Assembly (NCBI GenBank): GCA_947444925.1
Contig: CANFBW010000025.1
Location: 1-43,254, forward strand
Reading direction: 5' to 3'
Length of the DNA stretch: 43,254 bases
Origin: Flavobacteriales bacterium
GTDB taxonomy: Bacteria; Bacteroidota; Bacteroidia; Flavobacteriales_C; GCA-002722245
Shown: one piece after another, positions 1-7,727 of the stretch
How positions within the stretch are numbered: the stretch's first letter is position 1
Layout: each line of letters opens with the position of its first letter
Program-made: the position numbers and the translations under genes
Notes under the pieces: model-generated
Database searches by the model: none
The model's input: only the letters and a program-made list of their open reading frames with translations
What the model was told of the DNA's origin: nothing

Positions 1-874
1 GCAGTACATTTGAAAAAGTCATCAATTCTGCAAGCACAGGGTCACCGCCTTGAGCTGCCGAATGGTCATCAAAAAAAAGAGCTTGCTCGGCCTCATACAC
101 ATCGATACCGAGCGCACCTATGTGCCCGCTGCGCAAAGCCTCTATCGCGGCTTGCGTATCGATCAAAGCGCCTCTGCTGGTATTGATGAGCATCACCCCT
201 TTTTTCATTTTAGCAATACTACTTTTGTTGACCAAATATTTGGTGTCGGGCAATAAAGGAAGGTGCAAAGACACAATATCAGACTCAGCACAAAGCTGGT
301 CAAAAGACACATAACGCAATCCAAAACGCGAGATCAATTCTTGATTTTCTATTTTATCACAAGCCACCACCTTACAGCCAAAGCCATGCAATATCTGCAC
401 TGCCACAGCACCTATGGTACCCGTACCAAAAATGCCAACCGTTTTATGGTGCATATCAAAACCAACCAATCCATCCAAAGTAAAATTAAAACGATGCACA
501 CGTTCATTCGCAACAATCAGTTTGCGGTTCAAGGCCAACATCAATGCTACCGCGTGCTCCGCAACAGCGTGGGGCGAATACGCTGCCACACGCGCAGCCG
601 ACATTTTTAAAGCACGCAATGCAGCCACGTCAACGTTGTTGTATCCTGCGCAACGCAGCGCCACAAAACGCACACCCAAATCCGATAAGCCATGCAATAT
701 TTCTGCAGACACATCGTCGTTCACAAACACCGATACAACTTGGCAACCCGTGGCCAAATGCAGCGTTGATGCATGTAGTTTTTGATCGATAAAAAGCAAA
801 TCATGCTCTTGCGCATTGGCATTTTGCAAGGCTTCTTTTTCGTAAGCGCGCGCGCTGTATACTGCTACTTTCAT
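1..874 (-). CDS. D-lactate dehydrogenase-type 2-hydroxyacid dehydrogenase (3' end missing)
   Basis: This is a D-isomer-specific 2-hydroxyacid dehydrogenase, most like fermentative D-lactate dehydrogenase (pyruvate + NADH to D-lactate) in the cytoplasm. I translated the minus strand from the ATG at 874-872: 291 codons stay open to the window edge. The protein starts MKVAVYSARAYEKEAL and has the early LRCAGYNNVD motif, a Rossmann loop GIFGTGTIGA near residue 150, the substrate-binding Arg in INTSRGALID near residue 235, and the YEAE acidic pair near residue 262. Family members have about 330 residues, so roughly the last 40, including the catalytic His, lie outside the window. It is divergent from the small gene at 1022. 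The choice of lactate over other 2-hydroxyacids is an inference from overall resemblance. Confidence 0.9.
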   Translation of the reverse strand, partial: MKVAVYSARAYEKEALQNANAQEHDLLFIDQKLHASTLHLATGCQVVSVFVNDDVSAEILHGLSDLGVRFVALRCAGYNNVDVAALRALKMSAARVAAYSPHAVAEHAVALMLALNRKLIVANERVHRFNFTLDGLVGFDMHHKTVGIFGTGTIGAVAVQILHGFGCKVVACDKIENQELISRFGLRYVSFDQLCAESDIVSLHLPLLPDTKYLVNKSSIAKMKKGVMLINTSRGALIDTQAAIEALRSGHIGALGIDVYEAEQALFFDDHSAAQGGDPVLAELMTFSNVL

Positions 875-1021
875 TTTTACAATTTTAAAAATCGTATGCT
901 AATATTGGCAAAAATGAACTAAAAAAAAGAATAAACAATGCTGCTGCGACAGCTTTTGTAATGAGTCCTATCAGTTTGTGGTGGAACACTTTTGTAGTAA
1001 ACAGAAATATAAATCTATCAC

Positions 1022-1234
1022 ATGCTATACTTTTCTGAGGTACTTATACCAGCGTATATTTGGGTTGTAGCTGCTATTGCAATTATTTGCATACTTTTGT
1101 ACAAGCTGGAACAACGCAATGATACTTCAAAAGCAAAGGAAAAATATTCACCAAAAGAAGCTCTGCAACGCAAATATGCAGAAGGACTCATTAGCCGTAG
1201 CGAATACGAAGAGGAACTAAAAAAAATAAACTAA
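1022..1234 (+). CDS. Small single-pass membrane protein with SHOCT domain
   Basis: A 70-residue protein. Residues 8-28 form one hydrophobic helix (IPAYIWVVAAIAIICILLYK region), followed by a charged linker. A C-terminal SHOCT motif covers about residues 43-70: the part reading EALQRKYAEGLISRSEYEE has the typical Leu-x-x-Tyr-x-x-Gly-x-Ile-(S/T) pattern. SHOCT segments are short oligomerisation or anchoring tails found on many bacterial membrane proteins; no enzymatic role is implied. It stands alone between a divergent dehydrogenase and the convergent pst block, with a decayed inverted repeat 3 bp past its stop. The domain assignment is good, but the biological role is unknown. Confidence 0.75.
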   Translation: MLYFSEVLIPAYIWVVAAIAIICILLYKLEQRNDTSKAKEKYSPKEALQRKYAEGLISRSEYEEELKKIN

Positions 1235-1237
1235 ACA

Positions 1238-1400
1238 AAATGATTATCCGGAATCGTACCAGTAGATTTATGTCTAAGGCGATAGATCCTTCAAAAACCG
1301 AAACTTCGTTTCTCCTCTTAATCTCAAGAATACAAATGCGCGCTATTTCCCACAAATATTTTCTGATCGAGGCTGTACTCCACAGGATTTACGGTTAACT
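1238..1400. repeat. Inverted-repeat element, copy 1 (decayed, central part reversed)
   Basis: It begins with the outer arm AAATGATTATCCGGAATCGT, shared with the copy at 14588. It continues into GCGATAGATCCTTC and a segment reading CCGAAACTTCGTTTCTCCTC, which is the reverse complement of the central part of the other two copies. The distal half is still alignable (GTACTCC, AGGATTTACGG) but degenerate, and no closing arm is visible. It lies between the stop codons of convergent genes. The right boundary is approximate. Confidence 0.8.
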
Positions 1401-1470
1401 CAACAATAGCAGCACTAAGAATCGAGGCAGTCAAAAAGCATTTTTATTCCTCCACAATTTTTGTCCAGTG

Positions 1471-2235
1471 CTAGGAAAAAAATCCTTTAACGTAGTCTTG
1501 CGTTAGTTTCTCTTTGGGATGCAACAGCAGTTCCTCGGTAGGTCCAAATTCCACAATTTCACCGTTGTATACAAAGGCAACATAATCAGATACGCGGCGT
1601 GCTTGACGCAAAATATGCGTCACCAAAACGATGGTGTACTTTTCTTTCAGCTCCAAAAAAAGCTCTTCAATTTTTTGCGTCGACTTTGGATCAAGCGCCG
1701 ATGTTGGTTCGTCACCCAAAATAATTTCAGGCTCTACAGCCAAGCCGCGCGCCAAACACAAACGCTGCTGCTGGCCAATGGACAAGCGCGACGCAGGACT
1801 TTTCAAGCGGTCTTTTACTTCGGGCCACAAGGCCACGTCTTTCAAATAACGCTCTACAATTTCGTCAAGTTTGTGACGGTCTTTTTCACCGTGAATTCTT
1901 GGGCCATAAGCAATGTTGTCGTAAATCGACATCGGCAAAGGAAAGGGGCGTTGCGACAGCAAACCCATTTTTTTGCGTATCGAAGTCACTTCCGCATTTT
2001 TGTCGTAAATATTTTCCCCATCGAGCAACACCTTTCCCTCCACCCTAACTTCCAAAGAAGAGTCGTGCAAACGGTTGAAAGTTTTCAGCAAAGTTGTTTT
2101 TCCGCAGCCAGATGGCCCGATAAACGACGTTACTTTTTTGTCGGGAATATCAATATTGATATTCTTCAAAGTATGGTGATCGCCATAGTACAGATTCAAA
2201 TTTTGAACGCTGATATGCGGAGTTGCTATAGTCAT
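1471..2235 (-). CDS. pstB: Phosphate ABC transporter ATP-binding protein PstB
   Basis: The ATPase subunit of the high-affinity phosphate importer PstSCAB, at the inner face of the cytoplasmic membrane. At 254 residues it has the family's usual length. Visible motifs are Walker A GPSGCGKT (40-47), the Q-loop LSQRPFP with the PstB hallmark PMSIYDNIAYGPRIHG (101-116), the ABC signature LSIGQQQR (151-158), Walker B IILGDEP (171-177) and the H-loop His207. The signature has Ile in place of the first Gly of LSGGQ, and Walker B has Gly where Met or Leu is usual. These look like clade features rather than damage, because all catalytic residues are present. It overlaps pstA by 4 bp, so the two are translationally coupled. 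No phoU follows; the next feature is an inverted repeat. Confidence 0.96.
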   Translation of the reverse strand: MTIATPHISVQNLNLYYGDHHTLKNINIDIPDKKVTSFIGPSGCGKTTLLKTFNRLHDSSLEVRVEGKVLLDGENIYDKNAEVTSIRKKMGLLSQRPFPLPMSIYDNIAYGPRIHGEKDRHKLDEIVERYLKDVALWPEVKDRLKSPASRLSIGQQQRLCLARGLAVEPEIILGDEPTSALDPKSTQKIEELFLELKEKYTIVLVTHILRQARRVSDYVAFVYNGEIVEFGPTEELLLHPKEKLTQDYVKGFFS

Positions 2236-3077
2236 ATTTTGTTTTTTGAAAGTCGTTTGCTCATCATCCGTGCGCTGATGCTAATCAACAGCACAACAAT
2301 AGTCAATATCAATGCAGCACCATATGCACGGGCTTGTACTTCTTCAACAGGACTGCTCAATTGGTTGAATACTGCGAGAGGCAAAGTTGATGCAGGATCT
2401 TGCAAACTTTGCGGTAAATCGTTGCTAAATCCAGCTGTAAACATCACGGAAGCGACATCGCCGATCCCACGACCAAAGGCCAACAAAATGGCCGTAAAAA
2501 TACCGGGAGCTACTTGTTTCAAAAGCACAAATGCAGTTTCGTAACGCGTTGCACCCAGAGAATAAGAAGCTTCAAACAATTCTTTGGGAACGCTGCGCAC
2601 CACCTCATCCATAGTGCGCACCATGATTGGAATAATGAGCAAAGTAACAGCTATGATACCGCCAAGAAGAGAAGCTTTCATTCCTAAATAAATCATCAAT
2701 GTAAATCCAAAAGCACCATAAACAATAGAAGGCATGCCAAACAACACGTCGTATCCTAAACGCGTAAGATTACCCATCCATGAACTTTTTTTCAAATACA
2801 CATTGATATAAATAACGATGGGCAAAGAAATCAGCAAAGCCAGTAAAGAGGAACCTGCTGCGATGTACAAAGAGCCAACGATAGAATTTAAAATTCCACC
2901 TTCACCACCCATGTAAAAATCTCCTGTGGGAATTTCACTGAGCATCTCCCAACTTAAGGATGGCAAGCCTTTTGAAACAATGGTTCCCACGATGAGAAAA
3001 AAACTCGCAACGATCACCACTGTAGACAAAATCATCAGCGCTTTAAAAAACTGTTCTTCTATTTTTTTCCACTTCAT
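2232..3077 (-). CDS. pstA: Phosphate ABC transporter permease PstA
   Basis: A membrane-spanning subunit of the phosphate importer that forms the translocation path with PstC. The 281-residue protein has about six hydrophobic segments (roughly residues 13-35, 62-95, 108-135, 137-155, 190-215 and 255-275). The cytoplasmic coupling loop is seen as ELFEASYSLGATRYETAFVL near residue 170, containing the EAA-like EAxxxLGA pattern typical of PstA and PstC. The C-terminal GFSNDLPQSLQDPASTLPLAVFNQ region also fits the PstA family. It sits 6 bp after pstC and overlaps pstB by 4 bp, as expected for one transcript. Confidence 0.95.
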   Translation of the reverse strand: MKWKKIEEQFFKALMILSTVVIVASFFLIVGTIVSKGLPSLSWEMLSEIPTGDFYMGGEGGILNSIVGSLYIAAGSSLLALLISLPIVIYINVYLKKSSWMGNLTRLGYDVLFGMPSIVYGAFGFTLMIYLGMKASLLGGIIAVTLLIIPIMVRTMDEVVRSVPKELFEASYSLGATRYETAFVLLKQVAPGIFTAILLAFGRGIGDVASVMFTAGFSNDLPQSLQDPASTLPLAVFNQLSSPVEEVQARAYGAALILTIVVLLISISARMMSKRLSKNKI

Positions 3078-3083
3078 ATACTA

Positions 3084-3974
3084 CTATTCTATTCTTTTTT
3101 TGATGCGACCGAGCACAATTCGCGAGACGGCATTGAAAAGAAAAATGATTGCAAAAAGCAAAAAGGCCGCAAATAACAATGCCGATTCATATTCAGGTGC
3201 CGACAGCATTTCGCCATAATTATTAGCGATCAAAGCAGGCAAAGGATAACCTGAATCAAAAACAGATTGAGGCACAATGGCCACACTTCCGCACACCATC
3301 AATACCGCAATGGTTTCACCAAAAGCCCGAGATACCGCTAGTACAACAGAGGCAACAAGACCGGGCAATGATTTTTTCAACAGTACAAATTTCACCGTTT
3401 GCCACTTGGTGGCACCGACAGACAATGATGCATCGCGCATTTCGCGTGGAACGGCAGAAAAAACTTCTAAAAAAAGAGCTATAATCAAGGGGAAAATCAT
3501 CACACCCAAAACAATTCCGCCGGCCAGCACACTGTAACCCATTGGATAGGCAACAAAGTGCGGAGCGACATAATTCTCAATAAAAGGAACCACCATTAAA
3601 ACACCCCAAACCCCAAATACAACAGGAGGAATTCCCGACAATAAATCCACCACCGGCACAATGATTTTGCGCAGACGAGGATGTGCATATTCGGAAATAA
3701 AAATACTACTCAACAAACACAACGGCAAAGCGAGCAGCACAGCAATAGCAGTAACCCACAGGGTTCCCATAATAAAAGCAAAAAAACCGAACTGACCTTT
3801 CGATGGTTTCCATGCAGAGGAAGACAGCAAGTCCCACAATGTGTTTTTTTCCAACAAAGGCAGCGATTTGTAATACAAACCCCAACCCACTAAAACGGCG
3901 AGCAGCACCGACAGTATAGTAAGCACCAACATGGTGCTGCCCGCAATTTTATCTTTTACAATTCTGAACTTCAT
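3084..3974 (-). CDS. pstC: Phosphate ABC transporter permease PstC
   Basis: The second membrane subunit of the phosphate importer. The 296-residue protein starts with a transmembrane helix at about 13-34 and has five more hydrophobic segments. The VDLLSGIPPVVFGVWGVLM segment near residue 110 and the coupling loop EMRDASLSVGATKWQTVKFV near residue 178 are characteristic of PstC. In gene order it lies between the peroxiredoxin (11 bp gap) and pstA (6 bp gap), so it is likely read on the same transcript as both. PstC is preferred over PstA because it comes first and has the more complete N-terminal region; the two paralogues are similar, but the order PstS-C-A-B is conventional. Confidence 0.94.
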   Translation of the reverse strand: MKFRIVKDKIAGSTMLVLTILSVLLAVLVGWGLYYKSLPLLEKNTLWDLLSSSAWKPSKGQFGFFAFIMGTLWVTAIAVLLALPLCLLSSIFISEYAHPRLRKIIVPVVDLLSGIPPVVFGVWGVLMVVPFIENYVAPHFVAYPMGYSVLAGGIVLGVMIFPLIIALFLEVFSAVPREMRDASLSVGATKWQTVKFVLLKKSLPGLVASVVLAVSRAFGETIAVLMVCGSVAIVPQSVFDSGYPLPALIANNYGEMLSAPEYESALLFAAFLLFAIIFLFNAVSRIVLGRIKKRIE

Positions 3975-3985
3975 TGAAAATCAAA

Positions 3986-4618
3986 CTAGTTGGGTTGCGG
4001 AGTGTATCGTAAATAAGGTTTAATTTTTGTGAAGCCTTTTGGAAATTTAGCAGCGATTTCTTCGTCTTTGATAGCAGGCGCAATAATCACATCTTCGCCA
4101 TTTTTCCAGTTCGCAGGAGTAGCAACACTGTAGTTTGCCGTCAATTGCAATGAATCAATCACACGCAAAATCTCGTCGAAATTTCTACCTGTAGACGCAG
4201 GATAAGTAAGTGTCAATTTCACTTTTTTGTCGGCACCAATTACAAACACCGAACGCACTGTAAAATTATCGTTGGCATTGGGATGAATCATGTCGTACAA
4301 GTTGGCCACTTTTCTTTCAGGGTCAGCAATTATAGGATAATTCAAGGTCACGTGTTGCGTTTCGTTGATGTCGGGCACCCATTGATTGTGTGATTCTAAA
4401 GAGTCAACACTGATCGCAATTGGTTTCACATTTCTTTTGTCAAACTCACCTTTTAATCGTGCTACAGTGCCCAATTCTGTAGTACAAACAGGAGTGAAAT
4501 CTTTTGGATGAGAAAACAGGATGCCCCATTTATCACCCAACCATTCCTGAAAATTAACAACACCTTCGGTTGTTTCTGCGGTAAAGTCGGGAGCAATGTC
4601 CCCTAATCGGATAGCCAT
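3986..4618 (-). CDS. 1-Cys (Prx6-type) peroxiredoxin
   Basis: A thiol peroxidase that reduces hydrogen peroxide and organic hydroperoxides in the cytoplasm. The 210-residue protein has the peroxidatic motif FTPVCTTELG with Cys45 and the usual Thr and Pro, a later conserved Arg in FTVRSVFVIG near residue 141, and the long C-terminal extension (YSVATPANWKNGEDVIIAP onward) that marks the Prx6 subfamily. No resolving Cys is visible. The gene is placed between pstS and pstC. The 52-bp gap in front of it carries a perfect TATATTTG box, so it probably has its own promoter while still allowing read-through into pstCAB. A peroxiredoxin inside a pst operon is unusual. No signal peptide is present. Confidence 0.95.
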   Translation of the reverse strand: MAIRLGDIAPDFTAETTEGVVNFQEWLGDKWGILFSHPKDFTPVCTTELGTVARLKGEFDKRNVKPIAISVDSLESHNQWVPDINETQHVTLNYPIIADPERKVANLYDMIHPNANDNFTVRSVFVIGADKKVKLTLTYPASTGRNFDEILRVIDSLQLTANYSVATPANWKNGEDVIIAPAIKDEEIAAKFPKGFTKIKPYLRYTPQPN

Positions 4619-4644
4619 AATTTTAAGTTTAAGGTTTGTGTTTA

Positions 4645-4652
4645 CAAATATA
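4645..4652 (-). promoter_or_regulatory. Putative -7 box (TATATTTG) upstream of the peroxiredoxin
   Basis: On the minus strand the sequence reads TATATTTG, a perfect match to the Bacteroidota -7 consensus TAnnTTTG, 26 bp before the peroxiredoxin start. A TTG lies about 14 bp further upstream, which is closer than the usual -33 spacing. It falls in the only sizeable gap of the phosphate block, suggesting an internal promoter. Confidence 0.5.
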
Positions 4653-4670
4653 TCATTCCATCATTACAAT

Positions 4671-5645
4671 TCACTTGAGCTTAGCAAGTTCTAACTCCAA
4701 TTTCTCCTTTGAAAATGGAACATAGCCACTGGCAAAAACAAATTTTTGACCGTCGGCAAGCACCCAATTAAGAAAGGCCAATACGGCAGCACTTTTTGGT
4801 TTTCCTTTGCTCACTAAATACAAATCGCGAGCGGGTGGTGAAGGAAATTTTCCGGCGACAATAGCTCTTGACACATCGTCTAAGCTGCCGTATATATTTT
4901 CGTCGGCATCAATTTGTCCATTATCATTTAAATCTATAGGCACCACGCACACGCCTTTATTGGCTTTTCTTGTCTTAATGTTATAAGCAAAACCAATGTT
5001 GTTGTAGCCAATGCTACGAATGTCTTTTTTAATTGCTTGTAACAGACCAGGGTCACCAAAAACGCCAATTCCCTGCAAGTCTTCTTGTTTTTTACCAAAG
5101 TACTTTGCCCATGACTCCGCAGCTCCCGCTGCATCAGAACGCGTATATACATGCAAGGGCAAAGCCTTCGCAAAGCCCATTTCTTCCCACGAGTGGTAGC
5201 GTTGTTCAACAAATATTTGGGCGAAAACACGAGGTGACATCCCTTTGCGCAGTAATTCACTTAAATTTGGATTCATCGCATTAACCACTGGCACAACGGC
5301 GTCTTTGCTGACGGCAAGAACAAATGCACCTTTCGACAACTCAGAATCATTGAGCGAGCGAGACACCATACCAAGATCAACCAATTCACCCAAAGCATCT
5401 GAAATACCTTTGCCGGCTCCACCTGCAGATACATTGAACCGCACATTGGGATGTATTTTTTTAAATTCTTCACTCCACTTTACCACAATCGGGTATAGCG
5501 CGAAGGCACCGGAAATATTAATCGTTCCATGTAAAGAATCATTTCCATTGACCTTAATTTCTTGTGGCGTTGAACATGAAATAAAATAAAGCGCCACAGC
5601 AAAAAGCAAGAGTTGAAAAGGACTATTTAAAATTATTTTCTTCAT
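4671..5645 (-). CDS. pstS: Phosphate-binding lipoprotein PstS
   Basis: The periplasmic substrate-binding protein that hands phosphate to PstCAB. I chose the ATG at 5645-5643 (324 residues) over one 20 codons upstream, because it gives a clean lipoprotein signal (MKKIILNSPFQLLLFAVALY then FISC, Cys24) and a 5-bp gap to the preceding gene instead of an overlap. The SGAFALYPIVVKWSEEF segment and the SAGGAGKGISDALGELVDLG segment match the phosphate-binding loops of PstS proteins, and YTRSDAAGAAESWAKYFG is also typical. The chain ends after a periplasmic-binding-protein type C-terminal helix. It directly follows the porin gene, implying joint expression. Confidence 0.93.
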   Translation of the reverse strand: MKKIILNSPFQLLLFAVALYFISCSTPQEIKVNGNDSLHGTINISGAFALYPIVVKWSEEFKKIHPNVRFNVSAGGAGKGISDALGELVDLGMVSRSLNDSELSKGAFVLAVSKDAVVPVVNAMNPNLSELLRKGMSPRVFAQIFVEQRYHSWEEMGFAKALPLHVYTRSDAAGAAESWAKYFGKKQEDLQGIGVFGDPGLLQAIKKDIRSIGYNNIGFAYNIKTRKANKGVCVVPIDLNDNGQIDADENIYGSLDDVSRAIVAGKFPSPPARDLYLVSKGKPKSAAVLAFLNWVLADGQKFVFASGYVPFSKEKLELELAKLK

Positions 5646-5650
5646 GATCA

Positions 5651-7033
5651 CTAATTTTTTGCAGGCCATAAACGCGGCGTAAAACTGGCTTGCATATACG
5701 TCCAATGCGCTACATAATCTTTATTTCCTCCCGAGATAGCTTGCATTGAATTGCTTGCCAACAACCATGAAAAACCCAAATCCACCGTTGTATAGCCATT
5801 AGGTTTATAAGTTAAAAGTACGTCGTTTTCAAAACCTAAGTAGGTTTGATCTTGCAATTGCAGCTGCGCATTAATCGGACGCCATTGCGAAAAGAAAAAG
5901 TGGTTTTGCAACGAGAACGAAATTTTATCATTGACGCGTTGTTCCACAAAAAAGTAAGGATCAAACAATCCCACATCCTTGCTTGATCCCACATAATTTG
6001 ACGTAAAATACTCCATCGTACCATTGAAGCGATGGGCAACGCCATGCGGATATTGAAAAGAGTGATCCACTGCGCGGTAATCAGCGTTATTACTTGAAGT
6101 ATTGTTGCCGCTTTTAAATTCAGCACCCAAACGAAATGCCGTCTTTTTAAGCGAGTATTTTATTTCGGGTTGAAGGTAAAATGCTGAAAGTATTTTACCA
6201 GAAGGATTGTGTCCATGTTGCAAATACCCACTAAAAGTAAGCCACCATCGTTTACTGCTGTATGTAATTCTACCTCCATCGGTGTAGCGAAAATTTTGTG
6301 CATCGGACCCAACATTGTTAGCACTCTGCTGTTGAAAGCCTTCAAAATAATTGATGCTTGTGAGCACCCACTTTTCATTGCTCGACGTGTACTTGTAATA
6401 ATGCACCCCCAAGGTTTTGTATTGCAAAAAACCAATGGGGGCGAAATTTGTAAACCAAGTATTCTCGCCGCTTTGATTGAAAGCAAGCACCAACTCACTT
6501 TCAACGCGACCATTGTAATAGCGCAAATTCACAGCATCATGTGTAGCGCCACTTTGCCGCCAGTCGCTTTGCGCAAACAAGCGCTGGTTGTCATACATTA
6601 TTTTTTGCTTACCCAAACGCAACGACAATTTACTATTGAAATATGGCTCAACATAAGCCTCAAAAATTTGCAGTGAAGCGCTTGTCGACACAGGGTTGGC
6701 TGCTCCCCAAATTCGAACATCTTGCAGCGAAAGAGCAGCGCCAAATCTATCCTTTTTAAAAGTCAAATTCAATCTACTGCGCTGTGAAGTAAAAAATGCA
6801 GCTTGACTGCTGTCGCTTCTCAACTGGCGAAAACCATTGCGGTATTCTGTTCGCGGACGAATATCCAAATCAATATGAAAGTCTTCCTTTGCTTGCTGCT
6901 TTGCGCTTGATGAAATCGAAGTACCGTAAATCGTATCGCTTTGCGCCTGCGCAACACCGCCTGTTACAAGCAAAAGCTTGAACAAAAAAACGAAGCGCTG
7001 ATAGTACAAAATACTTTTCATTATATAAAGCAT
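5651..7033 (-). CDS. Outer-membrane porin (alginate-export-like family), likely phosphate entry porin
   Basis: A 460-residue outer-membrane beta-barrel protein. The signal peptide ends near VAQAQS (residues 26-32 counted from MLYIMKS); Met5 is an equally good start. The barrel has alternating hydrophobic and aromatic strands, the family-like RPRTEYRNGF segment near residue 60, SQRSRLNLTFKKD near 84, and FEAYVEPYFNSKLSLRLGKQ near 125. This resembles the alginate-export or porin family of Bacteroidota. Because it opens the pst operon (5 bp before pstS) and lies behind its own TATATTTG box, I infer a role in phosphate entry across the outer membrane. Substrate selectivity is not visible in the sequence. 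Confidence 0.82.
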   Translation of the reverse strand: MLYIMKSILYYQRFVFLFKLLLVTGGVAQAQSDTIYGTSISSSAKQQAKEDFHIDLDIRPRTEYRNGFRQLRSDSSQAAFFTSQRSRLNLTFKKDRFGAALSLQDVRIWGAANPVSTSASLQIFEAYVEPYFNSKLSLRLGKQKIMYDNQRLFAQSDWRQSGATHDAVNLRYYNGRVESELVLAFNQSGENTWFTNFAPIGFLQYKTLGVHYYKYTSSNEKWVLTSINYFEGFQQQSANNVGSDAQNFRYTDGGRITYSSKRWWLTFSGYLQHGHNPSGKILSAFYLQPEIKYSLKKTAFRLGAEFKSGNNTSSNNADYRAVDHSFQYPHGVAHRFNGTMEYFTSNYVGSSKDVGLFDPYFFVEQRVNDKISFSLQNHFFFSQWRPINAQLQLQDQTYLGFENDVLLTYKPNGYTTVDLGFSWLLASNSMQAISGGNKDYVAHWTYMQASFTPRLWPAKN

Positions 7034-7069
7034 ATAGATTTAATAGGGATTCTAAAAAATCAAAGCCCG

Positions 7070-7077
7070 CAAATATA
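7070..7077 (-). promoter_or_regulatory. Putative -7 box (TATATTTG) of the porin-pst operon
   Basis: On the minus strand TATATTTG lies about 37 bp before the porin start and matches TAnnTTTG exactly. TTG-containing sequence lies about 13 bp upstream. No clear Pho-box direct repeat was recognised next to it. Confidence 0.5.
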
Positions 7078-7185
7078 CAACAAAGTCTATCAATTTAGTA
7101 TAGATTGCAATATATTTTGACAATCTCAGTAAAAACAAGGCACAGCGCGGCACAATAAGCCATGACTACCACAAAAGACTGGAAT

Positions 7186-7647
7186 TTATTTCTTCGATGA
7201 TTTTTTAATCTTGACCTTCGCCAATTTCTTTTCTCTTTGCACCAAATCCCAAATACTGGTATTCGACAAAATTTCCAAGCTAGCATCGCGCACCTTGAGC
7301 GCTATTTCTCGCAAGGCACAAGTGACCTCATTGGTGCACTCTTCGCAGCGCTCGTAAAAATTCAAACTCACGCAGGGTATCAAGGCGATGGGGCCGCCGG
7401 TAATTCGAATCACCGAACTCAATACCACATCCTTAGGATCTTTAAGCAAATAGTAGCCACCATTGACCCCCTTTTTACTGCCCAGAATGCCGTGTTTGCG
7501 CAGTTCTAAAAGAATAGCCTCTAAAAACTTAGTCGGTATTTTTTCGCTTTCAGCAATTTCAGCAATGCGCAGCGGCCCTTCTGTTTCATAATGTCGGGCG
7601 AGGGCTACTAAAGCTTTAATGGCGTATTTTGATTTTTTGGTCAGCAT
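7186..7647 (-). CDS. Rrf2-family transcriptional regulator with cysteine cluster
   Basis: A 153-residue DNA-binding regulator of the Rrf2 family (IscR, NsrR, CymR relatives). The N-terminal winged helix covers residues 1-75: MLTKKSKYAIKALVALARHY, then IAESEKIPTKFLEAILLELR as the recognition region, and SKKGVNGGYYLLKDP as the wing. Cys92, Cys101, Cys104 and Cys110 lie where IscR-type members bind an Fe-S cluster, so it could sense iron-sulfur or redox status, although the spacing differs from IscR. The Lys-rich tail is unusual. It has its own TATATTTG box at 7666-7673. The target genes are unknown; neither the neighbouring lon nor the pst block is an established target of this family. Confidence 0.92.
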   Translation of the reverse strand: MLTKKSKYAIKALVALARHYETEGPLRIAEIAESEKIPTKFLEAILLELRKHGILGSKKGVNGGYYLLKDPKDVVLSSVIRITGGPIALIPCVSLNFYERCEECTNEVTCALREIALKVRDASLEILSNTSIWDLVQREKKLAKVKIKKSSKK

Positions 7648-7665
7648 CGGCTCATTTTACTTATA

Positions 7666-7673
7666 CAAATATA
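7666..7673 (-). promoter_or_regulatory. Putative -7 box (TATATTTG) of the Rrf2 gene
   Basis: A perfect TAnnTTTG match on the minus strand, 18 bp before the start codon, with TTTTTTG about 15 bp further upstream. It implies a very short leader. Confidence 0.5.
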
Positions 7674-7727
7674 ACAGAACTGCGCTATCAAAAAAGCAGA
7701 CCATCAAAGGTGATCCATAAACAAGAT

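Noticed and set aside
1519-2544. A 341-codon plus-strand frame over pstB and pstA
   Set aside because: It is antisense to two clear phosphate-transport genes and shows no domain of its own.
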